Positions 33,507 to 41,213 of a stretch of 64,000 bases of DNA are shown piece after piece (position 1 is the stretch's first letter; the number at the start of each line of letters is the position of its first letter). This DNA is from Acerihabitans sp035013185 (GTDB taxonomy: Bacteria; Pseudomonadota; Gammaproteobacteria; Enterobacterales; Enterobacteriaceae): the NCBI RefSeq assembly GCF_035013185.1, contig NZ_JAYGJO010000008.1, positions 107,805-171,804 of the forward strand, in the 5' to 3' direction. The position numbers and the translations under genes are program-made. The notes beneath the pieces are model-generated. The model was not told where the DNA came from, did not search any database, and saw only the letters and a program-made list of their open reading frames with translations.

Positions 33507-34111
33507 TGCAAACCAGTCCATTGCTTGAAGCGTTAACCGAAGCGTTGCGATGTTTACCCGGCGTAGGGCCTAAATCGGCCCAGCGCATGGTATTCCACTT
33601 ATTGCAGCGTGATCGCAGCGGCGGCATGCGCCTGGCTCAGTCATTGACACGGGCTATGTCGGAAATCGACCACTGCGCCGATTGCCGGACGTTTACCGAG
33701 CAGGAGATATGTACGATTTGCGCTAATCCCCGCCGCAAACAGACCCGACAGATCTGTGTGGTGGAAAGCCCTGCGGACATCAATGCGATTGAACAAACCG
33801 GCCAGTTTGCGGGTCGCTATTTTGTGTTAATGGGGCATCTGTCTCCGCTTGATGGTATCGGACCCGATGATATCGGCCTCGACAGGTTGCAGGAACGGTT
33901 GGCCAGTGAAGATATCGCCGAAGTCATTCTGGCCACCAATCCGACCGTCGAAGGTGACGCGACGGCCAATTACATCGCCGAGATGTGCGCCCACTATGAT
34001 GTATTGGCTACGCGCATTGCCCATGGCGTGCCGGTGGGCGGGGAGTTGGAAATGGTTGATGGCACCACGCTGTCCCACTCTCTGGCGGGACGACACCCCA
34101 TAAAATTCTAG
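33506..34111 (+). CDS. recR: Recombination mediator RecR
   Basis: RecR works with RecF and RecO to load RecA on gapped DNA. The product is 201 residues. A helix-hairpin-helix (CLPGVGPKSAQRM) is followed by a C4 zinc finger (Cys57, Cys60, Cys69, Cys72) and a Toprim domain (CVVESPADINAIEQTG). The ATG overlaps the ybaB stop by one base, suggesting translational coupling. Confidence 0.97.
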   Translation: MQTSPLLEALTEALRCLPGVGPKSAQRMVFHLLQRDRSGGMRLAQSLTRAMSEIDHCADCRTFTEQEICTICANPRRKQTRQICVVESPADINAIEQTGQFAGRYFVLMGHLSPLDGIGPDDIGLDRLQERLASEDIAEVILATNPTVEGDATANYIAEMCAHYDVLATRIAHGVPVGGELEMVDGTTLSHSLAGRHPIKF

Positions 34112-34115
34112 CATC

Positions 34116-34150
34116 GCGGCGCGTGGCGCCGCCATTTGGCCCGTTTTTTT
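34116..34150 (+). terminator. Possible terminator after recR
   Basis: GCGGCGC-GTG-GCGCCGC is a tight 7-bp GC stem 4 bases after the recR stop. A run of eight T starts about 11 bases after the stem, so the spacing is not ideal. Confidence 0.5.
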
Positions 34151-34161
34151 TAACTTGAATG

Positions 34162-34190
34162 CTTGAAAACCCACCCTGACATCCCCATCT
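34162..34190 (+). promoter_or_regulatory. Sigma-32 promoter of htpG
   Basis: CTTGAAA (34162-34168) and CCCCATCT (34183-34190) are separated by 14 bases, an essentially perfect heat-shock promoter. It sits 65 bases before the htpG ATG. Confidence 0.92.
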
Positions 34191-34254
34191 GTTGTTCATC
34201 GTTGTATCTAAACCCGCCTGATTGATAGCTATTTGGATTGAGGTAAGTAAAAGT

Positions 34255-36192
34255 ATGAAAGGACAAGAAACTCGCGGATTCCAATCTGAAGTTAAACAAT
34301 TGCTTCAACTGATGATCCACTCACTTTATTCCAATAAAGAAATTTTTATACGCGAACTGATTTCCAATGCCTCTGATGCGGCGGATAAACTCCGGTTTCG
34401 CGCGTTATCCCAGCCTGATCTTTATGAAGGCGACGGTGAATTACGGGTGCGTCTGTCCTGTGATAAAGCTAACCGCACGCTGACCCTGAGCGATAACGGT
34501 ATTGGTATGACCCGTGAGGAAACGATCGACAACCTGGGTACTATCGCGAAATCCGGAACGAAAGCCTTTCTGGAGTCCATGGGCTCGGATCAGGTCAAGG
34601 ACAGCCAATTGATTGGTCAGTTCGGCGTCGGATTCTACTCGGCGTTTATTGTGGCCGATAAAGTCACGGTGCGCACCCGTGCCGCCGGTGCTACGGCTGA
34701 CGAAGGGGTTTTCTGGGAATCCGCCGGGGAGGGGGACTATACCATTGCCGGCATTACTAAACCTGACCGCGGCACTGAAATTACTTTGCACATGCGCGAA
34801 GGTGAGGACGAATTCCTCGATGACTGGCGCTTACGCAGCATTATCAGCAAATATTCCGATCACATTGCCCTGCCGGTCGAACTGGAAACCCGAAGCGCAG
34901 CTGAAGAAAAAGACGCTGCCGATACTGATACTGATGCTGCGACACCGGATGCCGTCGACGCTGAAAGTACCGAAACCGTGACCTGGGAAAAAATAAATAA
35001 AGCTCAGGCTTTGTGGACTCGCGGTAAAGGTGAGATCCCGGATGACGAATATCGGGAGTTCTATAAGCACCTGTCTCATGACTTTAGCGATCCCCTGATC
35101 TGGAGCCATAATCGTGTCGAAGGTAAGCAGGAATACACCAGCCTGCTCTATATCCCGGGCAAGGCGCCGTGGGATATGTGGAACCGCGACCATAAGCACG
35201 GTCTTAAGCTGTATGTGCAACGGGTATTTATCATGGACGACGCCGATCAGTTCATGCCCAACTACCTGCGTTTCGTCAAGGGTCTGATAGACTCTAACGA
35301 TCTGCCGTTGAACATCTCGCGCGAAATTCTGCAAGATAATCGGGTCACCCAGAATCTGAAAAGTGCCTTGACCAAACGTGCCTTGCAAATGCTGGACAAG
35401 CTCTCCAAAGATGATGCTGAAAAATACCAGCAATTCTGGCAAGAGTTCGGTTTGGTATTAAAAGAAGGACCGGGGGAAGATACCGCCAATAGCGAAAATA
35501 TCGCCAAACTGTTGCGTTTTGCCACTACCCATGCGGACAGTTCGGCACAGACCGTTTCGCTGCAGAATTACCTGGAGCGCATGGTGGAAGGCCAGGAAAA
35601 AATATACTACATCACAGCGGACAGTTATGCCGCCGCCAAGAGCAGTCCGCATTTGGAACTGCTGCGTAAGAAAGGCATCGAAGTCCTGCTGCTTTCCGAT
35701 CGCATTGATGAGTGGATGATGAGTTATTTGACCGAATTCGAAGGCAAGTCCTTCCAGTCCGTGAGCAAAGTCGATGCGACGCTCGACAAGCTGGCCGATG
35801 AAGAAACGGCTCAAGAACAAAAAGATGCGGAAAAAGCGCTGGAACCTTTTGTTGCCAGAGTTAAAACGTTCCTGGGCGATCGGGTCAAGGAAGTGCGTCT
35901 GACGCATCGCCTGACCGATACGCCGGCCATCGTGACCACCGATGCCGATGATATGACCACCCAGATGGCGAAGTTGTTTGCCTCCGCTGGCCAAACCGCG
36001 CCTGAGATCAAGTATATATTTGAACTCAATCCGGATCATGCACTGGTAAAACGTGCCGCCGATATTAACGATGAGAGCCATTTCAACGACTGGATTAACC
36101 TGTTGCTCGATCAGGCCTTGCTGGCTGAACGTGGTACGCTGGACGATCCTAACCAGTTTATCCGTCGTATGAATCAATTGTTGGGTCAATAA
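34255..36192 (+). CDS. htpG: HSP90-family chaperone HtpG
   Basis: HtpG is the bacterial Hsp90, an ATP-driven dimeric chaperone working with DnaK. From MKGQETRGFQSEVKQLL it has 645 residues (E. coli 624). The GHKL ATPase signatures ELISNASDAADKLRF, DNGIGM and GQFGVGFYSAF are intact. Some of the extra length is an acidic insert of alternating Asp, Thr and Ala (DTDTDAATPDAVDAEST) between N-terminal and middle domains. A strong heat-shock promoter precedes it. The frame opening at 34222 is not used. Confidence 0.97.
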   Translation: MKGQETRGFQSEVKQLLQLMIHSLYSNKEIFIRELISNASDAADKLRFRALSQPDLYEGDGELRVRLSCDKANRTLTLSDNGIGMTREETIDNLGTIAKSGTKAFLESMGSDQVKDSQLIGQFGVGFYSAFIVADKVTVRTRAAGATADEGVFWESAGEGDYTIAGITKPDRGTEITLHMREGEDEFLDDWRLRSIISKYSDHIALPVELETRSAAEEKDAADTDTDAATPDAVDAESTETVTWEKINKAQALWTRGKGEIPDDEYREFYKHLSHDFSDPLIWSHNRVEGKQEYTSLLYIPGKAPWDMWNRDHKHGLKLYVQRVFIMDDADQFMPNYLRFVKGLIDSNDLPLNISREILQDNRVTQNLKSALTKRALQMLDKLSKDDAEKYQQFWQEFGLVLKEGPGEDTANSENIAKLLRFATTHADSSAQTVSLQNYLERMVEGQEKIYYITADSYAAAKSSPHLELLRKKGIEVLLLSDRIDEWMMSYLTEFEGKSFQSVSKVDATLDKLADEETAQEQKDAEKALEPFVARVKTFLGDRVKEVRLTHRLTDTPAIVTTDADDMTTQMAKLFASAGQTAPEIKYIFELNPDHALVKRAADINDESHFNDWINLLLDQALLAERGTLDDPNQFIRRMNQLLGQ

Positions 36193-36235
36193 TCATCTCG
36201 CGCCGGACGACATCCACCGACGGCATGATGAGCTA

Positions 36236-36269
36236 AACACCGGGCCGGGTTACCTGGCCCGGTGTTTTT
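36236..36269 (+). terminator. Terminator after htpG
   Basis: AACACCGGGCC pairs with GGCCCGGTGTT over 11 bp around a 9-base loop and ends in a T run. Confidence 0.92.
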
Positions 36270-36437
36270 GCTTCGGCCCTCGCATCGGCCTCTACGGCGT
36301 CCATGCTGGGGCAATTCTGAAAGCAGCGCTAAACCGCCTCTCCTTGCGCCCTTTCCTTGAGAAAAGGGACCCACTAGTGGTAAGGTTTAGTGTTTTCTTC
36401 TCTTTTTACATTAGATATAAGCAAGGGGATTTACGCA

Positions 36438-37082
36438 ATGCGTATCATTCTGCTGGGCGCTCCGGGCGCTGGTAAGGGCACTCAAGCACAATTTATTATG
36501 GAAAAGTACGGCATTCCGCAGATTTCCACCGGCGATATGCTGCGCGCCGCGGTGAAAGCGCAATCCGAATTGGGTAAAAAAGCCAAGGAAATCATGGACG
36601 CCGGTAAGCTGGTTACCGACGAACTGGTGATAGCATTAGTTAAAGAACGTATTAAACAAGACGACTGCCGCAATGGTTTCCTGCTTGATGGTTTCCCTCG
36701 GACCATTCCCCAGGCCGATGCCATGAAAGATGCCGGTATTAAGGTGGACTATGTGCTGGAATTTGCCGTGCCGGATGAGCTGATCATCGACCGTATCGTT
36801 GGCCGCCGCGTACATGCGCCATCAGGACGGGTCTATCATGTGACCTTTAATCCGCCGAAGCATGAAGGCAAAGATGATGTTACCGGTGAACCGCTGAGCA
36901 CGCGTAAAGATGACCAGGAAGAAACCGTGCGCAAGCGGTTGGTTGAATATCACCAGCAAACCGCGCCGCTGATAGGTTATTATCAGCACGAAGCCGCGGC
37001 CGGTCATACCCAGTACCACAAAATCGACGGCACTCAGAAAGTGGCCAACATCAGCACTGAGCTGGCTAAAATCCTCGATTGA
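36438..37082 (+). CDS. adk: Adenylate kinase
   Basis: Adk interconverts 2 ADP with ATP and AMP. From MRIILLGAPGAGKGTQAQFI the product is 214 residues, equal to E. coli, with the P-loop at residues 7-15. The LID domain is of the long type and lacks zinc cysteines. AAGGGG is 9 bases upstream, so the frame from 36390 is too long. The adk-hemH order is conserved. Confidence 0.98.
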   Translation: MRIILLGAPGAGKGTQAQFIMEKYGIPQISTGDMLRAAVKAQSELGKKAKEIMDAGKLVTDELVIALVKERIKQDDCRNGFLLDGFPRTIPQADAMKDAGIKVDYVLEFAVPDELIIDRIVGRRVHAPSGRVYHVTFNPPKHEGKDDVTGEPLSTRKDDQEETVRKRLVEYHQQTAPLIGYYQHEAAAGHTQYHKIDGTQKVANISTELAKILD

Positions 37083-37134
37083 TGGTCCGATCTACTCTGC
37101 GCCGCCGTTTCATAACCCTTGGCTACGGCGGCGA

Positions 37135-37165
37135 GTGCCAGGTGAATGGCATGCCTGGCTTTTTC
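37135..37165 (+). terminator. Terminator after adk
   Basis: GCCAGG and CCTGGC pair around an 11-base loop and are followed by five T. A GC-rich inverted repeat (CGCCGCCG/CGGCGGCG) lies just upstream and may add to it. Confidence 0.75.
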
Positions 37166-37326
37166 AAGTCCCGCTGATAATGCCTATTGCAACGATTTCC
37201 CCACAGATGAAGGTTAGGGATTCTTAACCCGCACTTTTCGGCTACACTATCCTATCGATGATTGCTGATTAATCCTTTTTAAATACAGGGAATTGGCATA
37301 TTGACTTCTGATGAAGGGGCAGGGAT

Positions 37327-38292
37327 ATGGGACAGGAAAAATATGGCGTGTTGATGGTCAACCTGGGAACGCCCGAAGCGCCAACTGCGCAGGCGGTAAA
37401 ACGTTACCTGGCCGAATTTCTCAGTGACCGACGGGTGGTGGATACGCCGCGGATTCTCTGGTGGCCGCTCCTGCGCGGCGTGATCTTGCCGCTTCGCTCG
37501 CCTCGGGTAGCCAAGTTGTATCAAAGCGTCTGGATGGCAGGCGGCTCGCCGCTGATGGTGTTTAGCCAACGCCAGCGGGCGGCGCTGGCGGTGGCACTGC
37601 CGAATGCGCAGGTGGAACTGGCAATGAGCTATGGTTCACCGGCGCTGGCACCCGCAGTGGAACGACTGTTAGCTGCAGGGATCACTAAACTGGTTGTTTT
37701 ACCGCTCTATCCACAATATTCCAGTTCTACCAGTGCGTCGATTTGGGATGCAGTAGCGCGCGTATTCAGCGGCCAACGCCGGTTACCTTCCGTGAGTTTT
37801 ATTCGCGATTATGCTGACCATCCCGCTTATATCGCGGCGTTGGTTGATAGCATCAAACATTCTTTTGCCGAGCACGGCGAGCCGGATCGGTTGGTCATTT
37901 CGTTCCACGGCATTCCACAGCGCTATGCCCGTGAAGGTGATGATTATCCACTGCGTTGTGAGGCAACCCGCAGTGCGCTGGTGACGGCGCTTGACTACCC
38001 GGCCGAGCGGGTGATGATGACCTTTCAATCGCGTTTTGGGCGCGATCCCTGGTTAGTGCCGGCTACCGATTTGACATTGAAGGCGCTGCCCGCTCAGGGC
38101 ATTAAACATATTCAGGTGATTTGCCCAGGTTTCTCGTCGGATTGTTTGGAAACCCTTGAAGAGATAAAGGTTCAAAACTGTGAGATATTTACCCATGCTG
38201 GGGGGGAGCAGTTCCATTATATTCCGGCGCTGAATGCCGACCCCGGTAATATCGAATTGTTCCGTCAATTGGTCATGGAACAGATCGACTAA
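37327..38292 (+). CDS. hemH: Ferrochelatase
   Basis: HemH inserts ferrous iron into protoporphyrin IX in the last step of haem synthesis. The product is 321 residues (E. coli 320). The metal-binding histidine lies in ISFHGIPQRYAREGD, and CPGFSSDCLETLEEI holds the conserved acidic residues. GGGGCAGGG lies just before the ATG. In E. coli aes, gsk and ybaL follow; here fsr comes next, convergent. Confidence 0.97.
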   Translation: MGQEKYGVLMVNLGTPEAPTAQAVKRYLAEFLSDRRVVDTPRILWWPLLRGVILPLRSPRVAKLYQSVWMAGGSPLMVFSQRQRAALAVALPNAQVELAMSYGSPALAPAVERLLAAGITKLVVLPLYPQYSSSTSASIWDAVARVFSGQRRLPSVSFIRDYADHPAYIAALVDSIKHSFAEHGEPDRLVISFHGIPQRYAREGDDYPLRCEATRSALVTALDYPAERVMMTFQSRFGRDPWLVPATDLTLKALPAQGIKHIQVICPGFSSDCLETLEEIKVQNCEIFTHAGGEQFHYIPALNADPGNIELFRQLVMEQID

Positions 38293-38319
38293 GTGAGTCA
38301 CCGAAAGATTCTGTGGGCT

Positions 38320-38359
38320 GGGTGTTTCGCCATGGTTGCATGGCCATGGCGCAACACCC
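38320..38359. terminator. Hairpin between convergent hemH and fsr
   Basis: GGGTGTTTCGCCATGG pairs with CCATGGCGCAACACCC with one mismatch, a 16-bp stem around an 8-base loop. There is no T tract on either strand, so its role as a bidirectional terminator is inferred from position. Confidence 0.55.
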
Positions 38360-38410
38360 ATACCGATGTGTCGGGTTGCATGACGTCACCCATTTTTCAG
38401 CCGTGAATGC

Positions 38411-39622
38411 TTAGCGATTTTCGCGAGTATTCGGCAAAAAAGCGGTCAGAATACCCAACAACGGCAAGAAAGAGCAAATGTGATAGACGTACTCGATGCT
38501 GGTCAAATCAGCAATATGGCCTAACACTGCCGCCCCAAGCCCTCCCATGCCGAAGGCAAAACCAAAAAAGAGCCCGGAGACCATGCCGATCCTGCCCGGT
38601 AACAGCTCTTGGGCGTATACCAGAATCGCGGAGAATGCCGAGGCAATAATCACGCCGATAATGACTGTCAATAAGCCGGTGACAGCCAAAGAGGCATAAG
38701 GCAGTAACAGCGTAAAAGGCGCTACCCCGAGGATTGACCCCCAAATCACATACTTACGTCCAATACGATCCCCCAATGGGCCACCTATCACCGTACCTAC
38801 CGCTACCGCGAACAGAAAGGCGAACAAATGCAACTGGGCTGCCTGTATCGACAGGCCAAATTTATGCATCAAATAAAAGGTGTAATAACTGCTGATACTG
38901 GTGAGATAAAAATATTTGGAAAAAATCAGCATCAGCAAAATACCGATAGCCCAGGCCACCTTGCGAGGCGGCAACGGTGAAACCAGCACGTGTTTGGTGT
39001 GATGCGATTTGGGTGCGGCGATCGCACCACGATACCATTTGCCTACCTGTAGCAAGATGATGGTCGCCAGTAGCGCCGCCAAGGCGAACCAGGCGATATG
39101 GCCTTTGCCATAAGGGGCGATGAGCAGCGCAGCCAGCAAGGGGCCTAATGATGCGCCGAAATTACCACCGACCTGAAACAAAGACTGCGCGAGCCCGTGT
39201 CGTCCGCCGGATGCCATGCGCGCTACCCGTGAAGATTCCGGATGGAATACCGACGACCCGGTGCCGACCAGCGCCGCTGCGATCAAGACCACGGGGAAAC
39301 TGCCTGCCATCGCCATGAGCAAAATGCCGCACAGCGTAAAACTCATGCCGATGGGCAATGAATAAGGCTGCGGGTATTTATCGGTATAACTTCCCACCAA
39401 GGGTTGTAGCAAGGAAGCGGTAATTTGGTAGGTCAGTGTAATCATGCCCACCTGGGTAAAACTTAACGAAAAACTGGCCTGCAGGAGTGGATAAATCGCC
39501 AGGATCAGCGATTGGATCATGTCATTTAACAGATGGGCGACGCTGATGGCTGCCAGCACCGAAAACAGGGTGCGTGGCCGATCGTGGGTTGCCGCAGGGG
39601 CTGGTGTGATGCGCACTGTCAT
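38411..39622 (-). CDS. fsr: Fosmidomycin-resistance MFS exporter
   Basis: Fsr is a major facilitator superfamily efflux protein that exports fosmidomycin when overexpressed in E. coli. The product is 403 residues (E. coli 406) with 12 predicted helices. MFS motif A appears as GSYTDKYPQPY after helix 2 and GPLGDRIGRKYV after helix 8. It starts 15 bases after ybaK on the same strand, so the two may be cotranscribed; ushA, which separates them in E. coli, is missing. Confidence 0.95.
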   Translation of the reverse strand: MTVRITPAPAATHDRPRTLFSVLAAISVAHLLNDMIQSLILAIYPLLQASFSLSFTQVGMITLTYQITASLLQPLVGSYTDKYPQPYSLPIGMSFTLCGILLMAMAGSFPVVLIAAALVGTGSSVFHPESSRVARMASGGRHGLAQSLFQVGGNFGASLGPLLAALLIAPYGKGHIAWFALAALLATIILLQVGKWYRGAIAAPKSHHTKHVLVSPLPPRKVAWAIGILLMLIFSKYFYLTSISSYYTFYLMHKFGLSIQAAQLHLFAFLFAVAVGTVIGGPLGDRIGRKYVIWGSILGVAPFTLLLPYASLAVTGLLTVIIGVIIASAFSAILVYAQELLPGRIGMVSGLFFGFAFGMGGLGAAVLGHIADLTSIEYVYHICSFLPLLGILTAFLPNTRENR

Positions 39623-39637
39623 GTGAATAGCTGCCTG

Positions 39638-40123
39638 TTAGCGATCGTCACGTTTAGCAATATCGGCAAAATTTGCCGATAATAGGCCGCGTAGATCCTC
39701 GGGATTGAGCTCGATATCGAGTCCACGTTTGCCACCGGAAATAAACATCGTGGCGAATTCCCGTGCCGGTAAATCGATAACCGTCGGTAGACGCTTTTTC
39801 TGCCCCAGAGGGCTGATGCCGCCAATCAAATAACCGGTGATTTTTTGTGCCAGTGCAGGATCGGCCATTTCGGCTTTTTTGGCCCCCAGCGCCCGGGCAA
39901 CTTTTTTTAAATCCAACTGCAGCGCCACCGGGGTGACCGCCACCGCCAACTGTTTGCTTTCGCCATTAAGTGATACCAGTAGGGTTTTATAGACTTGTTG
40001 TGCATCTAACCCCAATTTACGCACCGCTTCTTCGCCAAAATGGGTCTCATCGCTATCGTGTGGATAAGCATGTAGAGTAAATGCGATATGGTTTTTTTCC
40101 AGCAATATAACCGCAGGCGTCAT
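39638..40123 (-). CDS. ybaK: Cys-tRNA(Pro) deacylase YbaK
   Basis: YbaK removes Cys mischarged on tRNA-Pro. From MTPAVILLEKNHIAFTLHAY the product is 161 residues (E. coli 159). The catalytic lysine region KTLLVSLNG and the core GGISPLGQKKRLPTVID and SGGKRGLDIELNP are conserved. A frame from 40183 is longer than the family and overlaps the ERIC-like repeat, so it is not used. Confidence 0.96.
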   Translation of the reverse strand: MTPAVILLEKNHIAFTLHAYPHDSDETHFGEEAVRKLGLDAQQVYKTLLVSLNGESKQLAVAVTPVALQLDLKKVARALGAKKAEMADPALAQKITGYLIGGISPLGQKKRLPTVIDLPAREFATMFISGGKRGLDIELNPEDLRGLLSANFADIAKRDDR

Positions 40124-40147
40124 AACATCGTCCTGAATAAATGGAAT

Positions 40148-40270
40148 ACCCTTTAAAGCGTTTGTGTTGCACGACGACGGCAAACGAGCGGCGCCGTAGC
40201 TTAGCCAGGTAAAAACGTCAGGTGAACGAGTGTAGCTGATGCCGTTGCAACGTAAAAGATAACGGCCCTA
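40148..40270. repeat. Degenerate ERIC-like element
   Basis: It contains GTGTTGCACGACGACGGCAA, a central CCAGGTAAAAACGTCAGGTG and a terminal GCAACGTAAAAGATAACGG. It lies between ybaP and ybaK. Confidence 0.55.
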
Positions 40271-40349
40271 ATTATATATTCCAATCTTTCGGCAGAGATA
40301 GCCTAATGATGCGGGAGGGTAAATAATGTCACGATGAAAACCGATGGGG

Positions 40350-41156
40350 TTACAGGTTATTTTCCAGTAGCGACGGCAAATTTTGTTCGCCGTACAAGTG
40401 CAAAGCGCCTACCGCAACCACATATTCTCCGCTAGGCAGATCTTCGAGTTGCCGTTTCCAGCGTTGGTTACGTTCGGTCATCAGGTGTTGGTAAAGTTCG
40501 CCGCTGAAGGTTGAAGGGAAAGCCTTGTCCATGTTTATCGGCCGATTGTAGAGCCACCAACCGATCATGGTCTGCAATAATCGGGCATTGTCATGCCAAT
40601 GGTCCAGGGTATCGTGCAGTAGCGTATTGCCTTGATCGGGCAACTGTAACAACAGCTCCATCTGCTGCTGTGGACCTTCCAACTCTATCACGGGCTTATC
40701 CATTGCCTTGGCCGCCTGAATCAATTGATAGTCGATGCCGTAAGCGGCCCTCAGTCCCAGAGATTCGGCTTGTCGGGCCTGAAGTATTAGAGCGATGTGC
40801 CATGACGGTAGTGCCGTTAGCGCGGCCTCATCGAGTCCGTACTCGCCACAAATGCCGCTCAGTAGGGTCTGCATCTGCGGCCTCAAACGCTCGGACAGGG
40901 GCACGGTTATCGGCTCGTCGTTGGTTAACGGTGAACCGGTGGTGATGTCAGCCTCGACAATCAACGCCGAGGCTTGCCGAAGACGCGCCAGCAAGCTGGC
41001 AGGCAGCGGAGCCATCTCCCTCGATCCCATATGGATACTGCCGACCAAATGAAGTTGCCGCCGATCGGGCAAATTCACATCCATGCCCGGCCAGGCGTAC
41101 ATGGCGGGGGTGATTAACCCCAACATAACGGCCATGCGTCGAAATAAATTCCTCAT
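40350..41156 (-). CDS. ybaP: TraB/GumN-family protein YbaP
   Basis: The product is 268 residues (E. coli YbaP 264). A hydrophobic N-terminal segment suggests export or membrane anchoring. The family motif appears as LVGSIHMGSREM, and a second conserved patch near the end reads VVAVGALHLYG. Members of the TraB/GumN group are putative metalloproteases; the role of YbaP is unknown. Confidence 0.92.
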   Translation of the reverse strand: MRNLFRRMAVMLGLITPAMYAWPGMDVNLPDRRQLHLVGSIHMGSREMAPLPASLLARLRQASALIVEADITTGSPLTNDEPITVPLSERLRPQMQTLLSGICGEYGLDEAALTALPSWHIALILQARQAESLGLRAAYGIDYQLIQAAKAMDKPVIELEGPQQQMELLLQLPDQGNTLLHDTLDHWHDNARLLQTMIGWWLYNRPINMDKAFPSTFSGELYQHLMTERNQRWKRQLEDLPSGEYVVAVGALHLYGEQNLPSLLENNL

Positions 41157-41213
41157 TGTCAGCAGCTCCAGTCCACAGGGAAATACAGGGTGGGTCCTGA
41201 CCAGTGTATGACG

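Noticed and set aside
35458..36189. 243-codon frame antisense to htpG
   Set aside because: It is fully inside htpG on the opposite strand and shows no domain or start signal.
40124..40349. Possible ChiX small RNA, which lies between ybaK and ybaP in E. coli
   Set aside because: Neither the ChiX seed region nor its terminator hairpin is visible; the gap holds only a degenerate ERIC-like element.
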